Positions 13,359-39,948 of a stretch of 64,000 nt of DNA are shown here, one piece after another. Positions within the stretch are counted from its first letter, which is position 1; each line of letters opens with the position of its first letter. The DNA is from Hypomesus transpacificus. Taxonomy: Eukaryota; Chordata; Actinopteri; Osmeriformes; Osmeridae. The DNA is taken from NCBI RefSeq assembly GCF_021917145.1, contig NC_061068.1:9365724-9429723 (forward strand). Direction: 5' to 3'. The translations under genes were made by a program, and so were the position numbers. Under the pieces are notes generated by a model. It saw only the letters and a program-made list of their open reading frames with translations. It did not search any database and was not told the DNA's origin.

Positions 13359-15600
13359 AGAGCGGTCTCTGATCCCATCCCCACAGCCCTATCAGATCGG
13401 CAGGGAGCCACTGTTTTCATAATCCCAGTTTAGGAGGGCCAGTGTACATACATAAACAGCAGCATCCAGGCCGCCGTGTCACCTCTCCTCCAAACCGCTG
13501 TCAGTCACCGGCCTCTTCTAAAAGCCTCCGTCACCAGGCTCTGTTTAGACCGAGCTGACAGCCCCTCACCCTCTCAGACGGTTCACAGAAAGAACCAGAG
13601 CCATGTTTGGGTTCCCAGCCTGGCCCAGCCCAGCCCAGGCCCTCTGACCCCCCTGGCCCATCAGAACCCCGAGGTCCCAGACTGTCAGGCAGGGATTAAC
13701 TCTGTATACAGTGTGTGATATAGCAGTAAACACAGCGTGTGCTTTGTAGCCCAATAAATATCCTCCAGTGTGCAGATCTAATAACCTTACAGTACTGTAT
13801 CAACCGTGACACACCAACTGATGACCCAGGGCTGTTACTGTAACACTGCTTACACGACACCTAGATATACATGCACACAACACACTGCCAAATATACAGC
13901 TGTCCAAAGCACAAAGCAAATAGCTGGCATTTTACGTCTTAAAGACATCTATGTGTAATCAATGATTCATAGCATTAGCAAAATATTATCTTGCACATAA
14001 TGGTACGGAACACAGTGGAGCAGGATTTGCATGGCAAATGGCCCACAAGCAAATCTCACTTTGAGAAAACGCAAAATAAATCTGTTTGCAACACAATCCT
14101 CAACTTCCCTGTCCATATGTAGACAGTTTGCCTGCTCTGGGTTGTCCAGAAATCAAGGGGAGCTGTCACAATCTTTTACATCCTATAGCAGTAGTGATAG
14201 TATCCTGATCCCCCACCCACCCACCCCTCTCTCCACAGCCAAGCAGCTCCAAACAGAAGGCCTGGAGGGCCAGCCTTAGTGATGGTGAAAGAGCTACAAA
14301 GAAAACGCTCCATCCACTCTGTCCCTGACCCTGTCTCTGCTGTTTCAACACGACCAAGTTCACACAAACACACACACACATTCAATGAGTTAAAAATGAT
14401 GTGGTATTACTTTCAAGAGTGCAAGAGAGAGAGAAATACAGAAAGACAAGTAGATAGAGACAGAGGGAAATAGAAGGGAAGACAGAGAGGAAGGGAGAGA
14501 GGAAGAAAGAGAGGGAGAAAGAGAGGAAGAGTAAGAGAGCCAGCACAAAGAACAAGTAACAGAACAGTGTGCTGTTACAATGGCAGGCTAGAGGCATGAT
14601 GTCACCATGGTGTCACAGTGGCCTGTTGCTCTCTGATCTAAGTTGACTCGGAGCCAGCAGCATGTTAGGGTGGTCAGAGTCTTGAAGCCGCAATGCCCCT
14701 TCCTGTGCCCTCTAGTTTTTAGGACAGTACCGCCCACACATTATAACACCGTGACCCACACAAAACACCAAGACATTAGTCATGATGACACACTTGTGTG
14801 AAGTTGAACATGCCATGTTCTGATCAGAGACGCAAGTGTGAAGGGTTAAATGGTTCTAGTGTAATACAACATGAACCAAATGGGGAGAAAAAACACTTGT
14901 CTCTAAACGATGGTCAGAGATGATTCGATAAAAAAAGGTCAGTGCACTGATCAAGAGATGTGTCACCTAGGAATGTCCTGAATACGTTCAGAAACTTTTT
15001 TTAGATCTGTTTTGAGATCCCCCCCCCCGTTTCTTCCATTCCCAGCCATTGCTCTCCCTTCATCTGTCTTTTCAAGCATTCTCCATCCACCTCGCTTTCC
15101 CTATCTCCTCATCACTTTGGTTGGTGTTTCGTGAACAGAATCTAGTTTCTCCAGTGGTGACAGAGTGTATCATGCCTACAACAAATGAACACCACGTCTG
15201 TCTATAGGGCTCTGTCTATGGCCCACAGAGATATTGTTTTACTAATCACCCAGTACAACCAGTCTGATCAAAAGAATACATGGGGGAGCAGGGGGGGGGG
15301 GATAAGCCCAGTCGACAGGAGGACAAAAAGGACTGATACAGACAGATACAGGGAGTAAGGGAGGGGAAAGAGGAGAATCAGGATAATCATGGTCATGGAT
15401 TTAGGAAAACTAGAACAAGGTACTTATTCACAAAGAGAGACACACACAAACACATCATTAAGTCTGCAGAGCAAAAGTGAACTGAGCAACGGAGTGGCAG
15501 TGCTAGTCTGTCTCCAACCACATAGACTGTGTAGTGGACGGGCGTAGTTAGGAAAGGGAGATTGTGTTTGAAGGTGTGTGCTGGGGGTGAGCTTTCAGAG

Positions 15601-15692
15601 TGGGGAGTTGGGGGTGGGGGTTGTGGGGGGTGGGGGTGATGGTGTTGGGGTGGTGGTGATGGTGGGGGTGGTGGTAAGGGCGGGGGGGGGGG
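15601..15692 (+). repeat. G/T-rich low-complexity tract
   Basis: Ninety-two bases almost purely of G and T with G runs of three to eleven (tgggggt, ggtggtggtgatggtggggg). Strong quadruplex potential on the plus strand. Confidence 0.8.
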
Positions 15693-17186
15693 TCAGAATG
15701 AAGGAAGACAATTAAAGAAAGAGGGGGACAAAGCTACTCTCATCTCGTCCTTCTTTCATTCTCATAACTCAACCTTTTAGAACTGCCTTGTCATCCACAC
15801 CACACCAGCCTTTCACAGGAGAGCCAATCTCTGCCTCACAGCTGCGGGCCACGGGACGTTCTCAGTGTGTGTAAGCCCCTCCCCGCTGGCCTCCCCCAGC
15901 CAGGGGGCAGTGTTGGGGGTCTGTGATGGACAGGATGACACGGCACAGCACAGCTACGGGAATCACTGAACGCTGCCTGGCATTTCTCAAGGTGTCGCCG
16001 CTCCTGGCCTCTGACCCCAATGCCTGTGCTGTGTTCAGCTGTAATGATTGGCCGTTATTCTTTAGCCATCAGCCACCAGTGACATGGAGGTGGAAGGGGG
16101 AGATGAGGGAATGACAGGGCTGGTAAACACACAGAAGGCAGTCACACAATACTGGACCTTTGGGTGGAGGTTGATGTGTGTGTATGTGGTGTGTGTGTGT
16201 GTGTGTGTCAGGGATATGGAAACAGTATATCAATACATTGCTTTATTAAAGTGCCAGCACTAATTTGCATGAATGTTTTTCTCTGTGTGAGTAATGAGAC
16301 AGGAATAGATATGCAAACAAGCTGGTGGTGATGGGAGAACAATGGTGGCCTTGAAGGGTCAATTGCTTTTCTTTCATAAGGGTGTTTGGCTTTTTGCCTT
16401 GCAACATTTTTGCTGAGGGATCAGCTAATGAGTTTCTTTCATATTAAATTATTTTTTTTATTTTTATGCTTTGGTACTGTAGCTCAACTTTTAAGAGTCA
16501 TAAATAAGCTGATAAGATTTTTCAGTTTGGCATTTAAAAACCATATCTAATATCTAGCACCCATAGACATTACTCACGTTTTTACAAGAGAAACGATGTA
16601 CAGTTTAATCTAGTTCAGATTTTTGGCTGGTGTGGTGTGGTTAACAATTCTAATTGATCAGTTGGCCAGAGATTTTATTTTAAATCACATTCATCCCAAT
16701 CACAAAGCAGTATATTCAGAAAAGCTGGGACAAACAGCAGCTGATAGAGGGATGAGAGATAGCGAGCACAGGAAATGGTCTGAATGGGGTGTGGACAGCA
16801 ATAATTAAAGAATGTCCATTTTAATCATACAGTACTTAATTGCATTTGGAGGTGAGAAGCGAGAGAGAGGAGGAGGATAGAAGGTGGATCCATCTGCACC
16901 GTGCAGAACAGATTTATTTTCAATAAAAACTGATTTCAATATACATTTTTTCCCCAACAAGCACTGGTATATTAATCCCTTGATCACAGGGATTGAGACT
17001 GGTAAACAATGGATAAACAATGACGAGCAGTAGCAGTGTGACAAATCAAATCTACATCCTATAAAAACTAGGAGATTACTGCACATGGGTAGTGTAGAAA
17101 CTATACTTTGAAAACAAAATGAAGGAAAAAAAGCTTGATCACGGTTGAAATAATGCAAATTAGACAGACAGACAGAGAGAGAGAGT

Positions 17187-17188
17187 AG

Positions 17189-17276
<88 letters not shown>

Positions 17277-17278
17277 AG
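17187..17278. repeat. (GA)n microsatellite
   Basis: GA repeats with occasional A insertions (gagaaagaga). The long Ser-Leu frame on the minus strand is an artefact. Confidence 0.85.
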
Positions 17279-18402
17279 GAAATTATTAAAAACGTTAGTT
17301 GCCGAACGAACCACATGCCCACTGGTTTAACTGCTGTTAATTTACGATGTGTGTTTTTATCAGTCAAACACCTGTTAATTAGTATTTTTAATCTTCCTTT
17401 ATTCTGGCTCACCACTTTTTCCTCTCTCTCTTCCCCTGTCAATTACCTTCTTACCCAGCCCCCCAAGCCATCCATCTCTTTCTTGTTACCTCTTCGATCA
17501 TACATGTTTTGTGTCTCACCATCCCTTCTCTCATCTGTATATGTGGGTGCTCTGAGGTTGAATTTTGGCTCTAAGACTGTCCTGGGACAACAGGGTCATT
17601 GACATGATGGATAAGAACATGTCCTACATCTGTTATCAGAAATAGGAAACAGACGCAGGAAACACTACGGGATCCCTTGTTTGAAGACACAGGATAGGAC
17701 TGTGTCTGCAGCACAGAGCCCTTCATACAGCTCATAGACCTTAGGCTCCAGCAGGTCATGTGACCATGTGGATGTGATAGTTCTCCTGTTTGGAGTGGTA
17801 CCTCTCCACCTGCTCTCTGTGTCAGGGAGAGAGGAGGGCCTGAGCTGAGGTGAGAAACAAGCCGCACACTCAGTCACATGGTCACATGGTCACATGGTCC
17901 CCCTGTCTGCCTCCTTCTGCCTTGGTAGGCCATGGCCCTGAAACCGGATTAGACAATCCCTCCACAATCTACTCCAAGTCTGCTAGAAGGTTCCAAGGAG
18001 ACACACAAACACACATACAGCATTAGCAACAGGATTAGCGTGCATGTTACCGAGCAGACTGGGAGAACAGGACTGAGCCCACACAGTCTTGTCTGTCTTA
18101 ATGAACCGCGGGAAGATCTTTATCAAGACAGAGACGGGCACCGCAGAGAAGAATAAAAAGGATTGATGAATGAGGATGACTTTTCCATCTTTTATTCATC
18201 TGTCTGTACCTGTTTATCTTTCAAAAAATGCTGATGCTGAAACTCTTTTTGAACGTTCCCGTAGCAAATGTTTATCTCTGCGCAGCTTACTTGAGCACAC
18301 AAATTGTACACATACAATTACAAACACAGATTTTTGTCCAGAGATGCAGGGGGTGCCACCGATGGCTAACAGGATAGAGCGCGTAGCATATGGACTGAGG
18401 CC

Positions 18403-18622
18403 TTAACCCTTGTGCTACCTTCGGGTCACAACGACCCATCGTTGTGCTGCGACAACTTTACCCAGTAAAAAAAAAGCATTTTCTTTTAACCTTTGCGCTG
18501 TGGGGGGGGGTGTGAGACAGCCCAACGGTTGAAAGAAAATGCTTCACTTTATTTTTGTATAGGGTCAAGTTGTCTCAACACGTGGGGGGGTCACAATGAC
18601 CCGAAGAGAACACAAGGGTTAA
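18403..18622. mobile_element. piggyBac-type MITE with TTAA target duplications
   Basis: A 212-bp element (18407-18618) is flanked by TTAA on both sides (18403-18406 and 18619-18622). Ends are CCCTTGTGCT... and ...AACACAAGGG, i.e. inverted terminal repeats starting CCCTTGTG, and GGGTCACAAcGACCC recurs near the other end as GGGTCACAATGACCC. Inner arms (aagcattttcttt / aaagaaaatgctt) are also inverted, so the element can fold almost end to end. TTAA duplication with CCYT-type ends is the hallmark of piggyBac elements. It has no coding capacity. Confidence 0.85.
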
Positions 18623-19570
18623 CGGCATCCAGCTTGGACCATTTCTGCATGTCTTCGTCTCTGTTTCTCCACTACTTCCTATATCCTTTCTATTCTCTAT
18701 CTCTGACCAAAAAGGCCCAAAATGTATGTAAAACAAATGAACACACATTCAATTAAGATCCCACAGATTCATAACTAACTGTCTTTATCAAACCTTTGTC
18801 AATTTTATGGTAAGTTGTACAAACTCATTAGCATGAGTGTCTGCCTGAGAGTCTGGTCTGCCTGAAGGAATGTGGGAGACAGGAGCATACATGAAGAACC
18901 AATGAACGTGTGATGGACAGAGAAAAACAGCCAATAGTAAAAAAAAAAAGGATGAGATGTAAAGACAGGATAGACCTGGGAAAGAAGTTGGAGGAAGAGA
19001 GGACGAAGGGGAGAGACAGAGAGGTTTTTTCCTCAGTCTCGTTTTCTATAAGAGGAATTGGAGGAGATAAGGCTAAAAGGACTGTCAGTCAGCAGAACAA
19101 TCCTCCCACTGTCCTCTCCTCCTCCTTCTCTCTTCTTCTCTCTCTCCGGTTTCCACAGATTCCTGCTTAGATAGAGTATCCATGGGGACAGTGTGCTGAC
19201 ATCACCTGCTACATCTCCCCAAGTCCCACACTATCTCAGTCCTGGCCAGTAGGGTGGGCATGGCCTCACCAGCTAAACTGTCTGCTAGGAATAGAAAAGC
19301 AATTTGAATATGAAAACATTATTTGATAAGTGAAGTACATTTACATTTTTGCATTTAGCAAAATTTACCAAAGGGGTTAGTTACAAAAAGTGTTTAAATG
19401 ATCTTAAACATTGCAGCTGTGACAGTGAACTGGACATGTAGCCAGATGTTGTCACTAATATACGAGTCATATACACAAATATATGGTGATATTCTTTGAT
19501 CATTTGACTGAAAATGTAGTTAGCGTGGTTTACTAGAAAAGATGCACAATAAGTCCAGTACTTACACCAT

Positions 19571-19764
19571 TTACATTTAGTCATTTAGCAGACGCTCTTA
19601 TCCAGAGCGACTTACAGTAAGTACAGGGACATTCCCCCGAGGCAAGTAGGGTGAAGTGCCTTGCCCAAGAACACAACATCATTTTTGGCACGGCGGGGAA
19701 TCGCTCCGGCAACCTTCTGATTACTAGCCCGACTCCCTCACCGCTCAGCCATCTGACCCCCAGC
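19571..19764 (-). mobile_element. V-SINE-type tRNA-derived SINE, minus orientation
   Basis: Reading the minus strand, it starts with a tRNA-like head (GGGTCAGATGGCTGAGCGGT, box A-like; a degenerate box B in TTGCCGGAGCGATTCCCC), then a middle part with cttgggcaaggcacttcacc, and the conserved fish 3' domain (ctgtaagtcgctctggataa, gagcgtctgctaaatgac). This last domain marks the V-SINE superfamily. It is the same family as the copy at 62.9 kb, but inverted. It lies about 1.1 kb downstream of the eefsec stop and may fall in or near its 3' UTR. Confidence 0.85.
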
Positions 19765-20334
19765 ATGCTTTCAGCTAGCTAGACTAGTGACTGTAGATCT
19801 CACTCTGCAGCATCTTCATGACTGGATGGGAGAAACAACACTTAACATGGTGCGTCCTTAAGCACACACACACACAGGCGCACACACACACACACACAGG
19901 CGCACACACACACACAGGCACACACACAGAGACACACACACAGAGACACACAGCCAGAGAATACTTTCAGAATTAATTTGCTTTATTTTGCCTCTCTTAC
20001 ATTATTCAATTGGAAACTTAGAGTAACTTCTCTCATTCCAGCTGGCAAGGAAAACACAGCCTGGCCAGAGTCTTGCCAAAAGAAAATGTAATTCAACTTA
20101 GACATAAAAATGGAATCACATGAGAGCAGTGGAGGGACGTGTCCAAACCCAACCCAGGGAACAGTGACCTTTCACCCCCAGCTGGAGAGCACGATGAGGA
20201 AGGAGAGCACTAAACTCAGCGGGTGTTACATTAGTGGAAATGGATGATTACTTTGGCAACCCATTCTGATGTGGTCACGCCAGTGAAGGCACAGTTGAAA
20301 TAAAGAAATGAAGAGAGAGAGAGACAAAAATAAC

Positions 20335-20506
<172 letters not shown>

Positions 20507-20855
20507 AATATCGGACAGGGTGGAAGGAAAGAGCAGGTCAGGATCAAAGATATAGAACAGAACTGTATCGAAAGTCAGGATATTCTCTGGAAATTTACCA
20601 TATTCGAAATTTGACTCAATTTCTAAGTTTGACAAAAATGTAGTGTGTAAAAAATATTGTTGCTATGACCTCAACTATAACTGGGCTCTCAAAGAAACAA
20701 CATCTCTGTGCTTAGGCATCTCAGCACGACACAGAACATTCAAACTATAGCTCCATGTCTTTCTGATTGGGAGATGTGTTCATACAGTCATCCCCCTTCT
20801 CTCTTACCCAGCACTGTGTAAAGTGGTTTCATCCTATGGCCCTGTGCTCTATAGA

Positions 20856-34321
<13,466 letters not shown>

Positions 34322-35393
34322 CCTGTGGAATCTCTTCAGTGGCATGTTTTCACTGCTCACTAGTTGTGACATTTATTTAAAATGAATAGCCTTCCCTTTG
34401 ATACCCATTATTTCCATATGATTTTGTTTTGTTCTCCCTTTCATTGGTGTAAAATGCCAGTTGGTAAGTTCTCCCAGCTGTGCCTTGTTGACATAAATTG
34501 TTCAATATTGGGATATAATTTGACACATCCAAGATATTACATGTGGGCTGCCATAAAACACATTGTTAAACTTCACTTTGTATTAGCTACTTAGACTTGC
34601 ATTACTGTCAAGGGATTAAACTGCGAAATGTTGGTGTTATAAATATACTTGTTTTGTGTAACATGAGTAAAGAGAGCATTTTTTACATTTGTAATCTTGA
34701 GTATTTGTTATATGTGCATCCAAGAGGTAATAACTGGTTTGTGGAATGTGAGACTCGGATGTCCCTATGACTCATAGCTAGATTAAAGGTTAAAGATGCT
34801 TGGTTTATTTGATTTTGCCCTTGATGAGACACAGATGGCAAAGTACACACACCATTCATTCAAGTAGGATCACATATACTCATGTTTTAACAGACAAGTG
34901 CTGACTACACTTTTTCACTCAAGTTATAGTACAGAATTATGAGCTCTAAAATATATTTTGTACTGATACCCCAAAAATCTACTTTAAGTATTGTAGTAGA
35001 ATTGTACTTCCCATCTTTGATGAAACACACTAGAGTCTAGGTCATGGAGTAGAAGAAAGATGACCATGTAACTATCCTAATTTAAAGTCTGTAAAGCAAA
35101 CAAAAAAAGTTAACCCTTTCATCTGCTTTAGCTGTAGCGGTAATTGACAGTTGAGAGGCGGTTGTCTTTGAAACTATAAAATGTTTTTGTTACATTTGTC
35201 AAGTTTGACATTTACAGATAAGGCTAATAAAAAGACAATGCAACATAGCAAGGAAAGGGGATTTTTTCTGTGTAAATACTTGGGAGTAATGTAACTTCCA
35301 GCTGCAGGAGATCACGTCATTTTTAAATGACAGAAGAGAATGGAACACCCTGAGAACAAACAGAACCAGAGAAATAGGGGAGGAGCCCCAGAC
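34322..35393. other. ruvbl1 3' UTR and intergenic DNA
   Basis: AT-rich unique sequence. ATTAAA near 34615 is a possible ruvbl1 polyadenylation signal. Nothing coding is seen before the mustn1 promoter. Confidence 0.5.
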
Positions 35394-35556
35394 TGAGTCA
35401 TCCTTTGGGCCTGCAATAGAATTATAGTCCTCTAGAGATTTATAGCCTGGGCGGATTGCTCTAGTTTGTTGGATTGGACTAGGCAGAGCAGCACTAGGAA
35501 AGTTAAGATAGGGAAAGACTTTGGACCACAACTTCTACAACAACTTGACAGCCAGC
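35394..35556 (+). promoter_or_regulatory. mustn1 proximal promoter with AP-1 site
   Basis: TGAGTCA, a perfect AP-1 (Fos/Jun) site, lies at 35394-35400, about 157 bases before the mustn1 ATG. It is followed by AT-rich TATA-like stretches (attatag near 35421; tttatag near 35439). Published work on the mammalian Mustn1 promoter describes an AP-1 site as functionally important, so its position here supports a conserved control. The transcription start is probably near 35465-35480, but that is an estimate. Confidence 0.5.
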
Positions 35557-36263
35557 ATGTCTCAGGTGAGAATACTACAGTTTGGCAGATGGGAAAAGCA
35601 TGATATTTTGGTTTGTAGGAAACTATTGGGGCAACACAACATATATTTTGATATTTTACTATGTCTGCTGTGAATTTCAGCCTGACGAGGGAGAGCAGAG
35701 CCGACCAGAGGTAAGAGAGGAAGATCTCGTTGAAGCAAAGGATAAGCTAGGTCTCAAAGGGGAGGTGAAGAGCAAGACCTTTGAAGTGATGGAAGAGTGT
35801 GGTAAGTACTGAGTCTATGTTCTCAACATGGCATTGAAGTTTAGGGATTAATCTTGTGTAAATGGGTCTCATAATTTTCATTTAGGAAAAGCTCTGCTGA
35901 CAAATACAGTATTGTATGTATACAATGCTCTACAAAGTGAGACTCATCAAACTGAAGTTTCCATTCCATATACAGAACTCGGGATAGTTGAGAGATGAGG
36001 GGGTGATTCTCAGAGCTTTGTCAAACAAAGTGCCCCCCATCTCTCGCCTCCTGCATGATGAATCACTGCTTATACTGTACATAACCAGTGTCTTACATAG
36101 CTCTTTTGGTTTCTGCCTGATTTACTGTGTCAGGCTGATGGTTCTTACTGTGTGGGCCGTTCCAGAGCGTGTTGGGAAGGCTGCCCCGTCAGTGTTCAGT
36201 GGAGCGAGGTCAGGGGCAGAGACTGCCTTCAACAAACCACCCACTCGACCAATCCGGAAGTAG
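35557..36263 (+). CDS. mustn1: Musculoskeletal embryonic nuclear protein 1 (Mustang), complete, 3 exons
   Basis: MUSTN1 is a very small nuclear protein expressed in skeletal muscle, cartilage and regenerating bone and needed for myogenic and chondrogenic differentiation. Coding exons are 35557-35565 (only ATG-Ser-Gln), 35681-35801 and 36166-36263, giving 75 aa (human 82). The sequence begins MSQPDEGEQSRPEVREEDL, continues with LKGEVKSKTFEVMEECG, and the last exon gives KAAPSVFSGARSGAETAF, the conserved family C-terminal block. It then ends in a basic tail (RPIRK) before TAG at 36261. The three-codon first exon is typical of the family. An AP-1 motif and TATA-like sequences lie 110-165 bp upstream of the ATG. 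AATAAA-like signals follow the stop at about 36380-36390. It is convergent with rft1. Confidence 0.93.
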
Positions 36264-37093
36264 AAGAAGCCTTCTGGGATCATCTTTAGAATTATCATTT
36301 GCCTCTAGGTCTGTACAAACTAGCCACTTGTACTGTTCACCTTGCGACCTGGCTTTATGTGATATAACTGTGATGGTCTAATAAAAAATAAAATGTAATC
36401 AGTGTACAGTAGATCTTGATGAACGGCTCCATTGACGAGAAACTAAAAGTTTTTATGTTTTCCTTTTTGAAAAAGACTAACAAGCAGAGACCTTTGCAAC
36501 AACAACAAAATCTGAAAATTAAAAAATCTACTTATTGGGACCAGGGTGTTTCAGACAAGGGATTCTGACAGCTCATACACACACACCTCAGTTGGCACAA
36601 TGCTGGTATAGACCAGTTTGACCGTTCCAATAAGATGGCACAATTTGATGGCAGGGCCAAAAACAGGTCTCATATACGGTATGCCTGAATGACAAAACTG
36701 AACGCCTCAGGAAAAAAAAAAATTGTGCACCAAACAGTGAAACAATAATAATAATAACAAAAAAAATTGTAAAATGTGTAAAAGCTAAAAACATTTTTCT
36801 TTTACTTATATTTAATAGCAACAAGAGCAGTACACAATGATGGAAGCAGGGCTGGAAATCCATTCAAATGTGTACAATTATACATAGGCCTAAATGTTAG
36901 AAAACCAAAATATATGGGTATACAGCCATATGAACATATACAAAATGTACTATACAAAGAGCCATCCACAGACCGCTTGGATACTTGGAATGCTTCAAAG
37001 AGAAAAGCACGGTTCTTGCTTCCCCCTTTACAGTATTTACTTACACATTTTTAAGGGATGATGGAAGTCTGTTCTGCCTATTACAGGGAAGAT
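36264..37093. other. Convergent 3' region of mustn1 and rft1
   Basis: Contains mustn1 polyadenylation-like signals at 36380-36390 and AT-rich sequence with a minus-strand ATTAAA-like signal near 36811 that could end the rft1 transcript. No further gene is seen. Confidence 0.5.
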
Positions 37094-39948
37094 TTATGTC
37101 TGCTTCTTTCTGTACCTGGGCAGAAGCTGAGTCTGGACAAACTGAACAAGTTGAGTCTCTGTAAGGAGGACAGTGCCAAGCACACCCAGAAGACATCCTG
37201 CTCCAACAGCAACATGGACCAGCCTCAGCATCCACCCTCCATCACAGCAGAACGCACCCTAGAACAGGAGACACAGAGAGGACGACAGCAAGAGTGCAGG
37301 GAATACAATTGGATCATTCTGAATGTATATGAAACAATGTCAATCAATCAAACGTTTTTACCAACGCGAGGTAACTATTGTCTTTGGCAAATACAAAGAC
37401 TAGCGCTAGATGAAAGAATATTGGCAGACTTGAGAATGACTGGTCAGTAAAATAAGTCAGCAATGAGGCAAAAGAGAGAAGGACATGTGCAGGTACCTCA
37501 GATAGGGTAGTGAGGGCTGCACTGAGAGCCAGAGAGAGCAGCAGGGCTGGGGAGGGCCGGAGGCCACGCAGGGGGGTCCAGGGGCTCTGCTGGAAGTAGC
37601 GGTGGATGTAGAGGAGGCTGTGCAGGATACGGAGGCCCATGTTTAAACAGTTGGCCAGGATGAAGCCGATTCCCCCTGCCCACCATGTCAGCATGTAGGA
37701 CAAGACCAGGAAGGAGACTGACAGAGCTAGCATCACCAGGTTATACCTGTGGGTCAGACAGCCAGTTGGGGTCAGACAGTGTGAGTGATCAGGGTCTCAT
37801 TCTGTGTAGGAAATCACAGAACCCTATGCATGTCTGTTTATGTTTGTTCTTACCTGTCTACCTCCTCTTGGCTCATGGCAGCAAAGACAAAGCACTCAGT
37901 CACTCCATTGATAGCGAGCAGAAGTACATATGAGCTGAAACATCGTAATAGACTGGGCCCTTCAACAACAAAAAAATACATACAAACACTGCCATCAACA
38001 ACACAAACCACTAGAAACATACATCTTCATAGTGTAACTTCATAAGCATTAGTAAATCACTTCTGTAGCACACATGTATGACGTTGTCATGTCACCTGTT
38101 CCACTGCTGAGCAGGGAGCCCCCATAAATGTCCAACGCAAGTTCAGAGTAGGCATATCCAAACACTGTGATGATCAGACCAATCACAAGCACCAACTTCA
38201 AAAGAGATTCCAGAACCTGAGCCACGATAGCAACATCCTCCTGCAGACAAATCAGTGAGCAGGATCATATGATCTGATACAAGCTGACCAGGGTCAGGAC
38301 CAGCACTGCACCATTGAAACATCACAAGTATCCGATTGGCAGTCTCCACCACTCTGACCTGCTTCTGACTCTTCACATCCCGCCCTCGCTCCAGAACTTT
38401 GGCAAAAAAGACATAGAAGCTCTCCTCAATGGGCAGGAAGATGAAGCGGGCCACCATGGAGCCCAGGTTGTTGACAATGTCATATATACCCTGATCCCCA
38501 AAACTAAGCACGTTCAGGAAGGTCATGACATATCTCTCTCCCTCCGTCAGGATCTGCTTCAGGAAGGACTGCTTAAAGAAGCTCCACGTCAGCCTGGCCA
38601 GGGTCCAGTCCACCCACGGCTACAAACACACACAAAAACAGCACAATAGTATGACCAAACAAACATTGGGTAGCTATTTAACGCAAATAAGACCAACACA
38701 AAGCAGCCCAAGCAGTAAGATGTTGGATGACATGAACAAAGTGACATTTTTCTTGTGGAAAACATTACCTCTTCATTCACCCTGGAAGGCAGCAGGTCTC
38801 CAATGCAGCGAAGGGGGAAGGCCTTCCTTTGGGCTTCACCAGAGCCCCAAAAATGCAGGAAGTAGCCAAAGTAGCACAAGACAAGGGACCCTGTGTACAC
38901 CAGCTAGGAGTTGACAGGAGATAGATCAGTACAAAATCCACATCCACAACATTCTACTCAACTTCTAGTGTTAGACTACTCTGTACCTGAGCCATAGAGA
39001 AGATGTACAGGCCCCACTGAGGGGCAGATACCACCAGAACCACTGTCAGAACACACTTAGCAATCATCGCCAAGCTCTCTGCCACCACCTTCAGTCTGAC
39101 AAACAAGTGTGCTTGAGCCAGGACCCAGAGCGGTTCAGCCAGCAGCTCCTGCACAGCAGCCAGGGCAAAAAGCCCCACAGCAGGGCTATAGTGTGGAATG
39201 GCCTGGGGGTCTGGCACTTCCAGGAGCCATAGCCAAACACACACAAGCAGGGACCCCCACAGAACACCCAAAGGCAACCTGGAAGATTCAAATACAATGG
39301 AAAACATGTACACATACCAGTTCAGAGCAAAAATGTTCAACTTTTGATTTTTTTTTTTGGTATACACCTCAGTAGTCCATGGTAACACAAACTCACGTCA
39401 GCCATAGCAGGTTGATGACCTGTCTCCAGTTAGGATCTGTTCCAGATCCACTAAGACATGCTTTCCTGAATGCCTCTCTGGACAAGAATACCAGCGTGGA
39501 GTACAGCAGTGTTAGCCTACACATACACAAACACACACACATACACACACACATATTATATTTTAGTAAGTTAAGTAATCTCAGAATCACAGCAGCTGTA
39601 AGTCTACACATTGTGACATCTTACCTTACATTAACAACACCAATGAGCTCTTTGGAAACAAAACGAAGGGTAAACGCATTCAGCAAGAAGGTGAGCACAC
39701 GAAACATCACCTGAAACATCATTAGGAAATGTAAGCACAAACACAATACAGATGGGCATACATTGTTTTTAAGACCATTGATAATGCCAGTCAAGACTCA
39801 ATAGTAGTTTCTGTCACCATATCACCTTGTATCAACTGTCAGACAGAACTAAGTTAAAGTAATTGATTTAGAATGTTAGGTTTACCTGTAGCAATACATT
39901 GTATGAAGCAAGAGTGGATGCATCCTTCAACACGTCTTGGGACTTCAT
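37094..39948 (-). CDS. rft1: RFT1 homologue, ER multi-pass protein of N-glycan precursor synthesis, complete, 10 exons
   Basis: RFT1 is an ER membrane protein required for N-glycosylation at the Man5GlcNAc2-PP-dolichol step. It was proposed as the flippase, but that exact role is disputed. Human defects cause RFT1-CDG. Exons (minus): 39948-39886, 39710-39625, 39516-39397, 39278-38987, 38903-38769, 38619-38359, 38240-38096, 37959-37854, 37746-37497, 37258-37094. They sum to 541 codons including the stop (540 aa; human 541). Diagnostic segments are [87 protein letters not shown] and [20 protein letters not shown]. Hydrophobic stretches throughout fit about 10-12 membrane helices. The last exon, which lies out of frame with the longest open frame there, gives [20 protein letters not shown] and ends RYRKKQT, a basic cytosolic-type tail. 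Its start lies 1.5 kb downstream of the prkcd stop, on the same strand. Confidence 0.96.

Larger units (their letters stand above)
8431..18402. other. Non-coding region with possible regulatory patches
   Basis: No exon recognised. Unique AT-rich patches with homeodomain-, POU- or SOX-like motifs occur at about 11600-11740, 12240-12420 and 16230-16560. The rest is CA, GA, CT and G-rich low-complexity DNA with unique filler. Confidence 0.55.

Noticed and set aside
37041-37235. Open frame rich in Cys ([11 protein letters not shown]...)
   Set aside because: It is an off-frame reading of rft1 exon 10; the frame one base away gives the conserved RFT1 C terminus.
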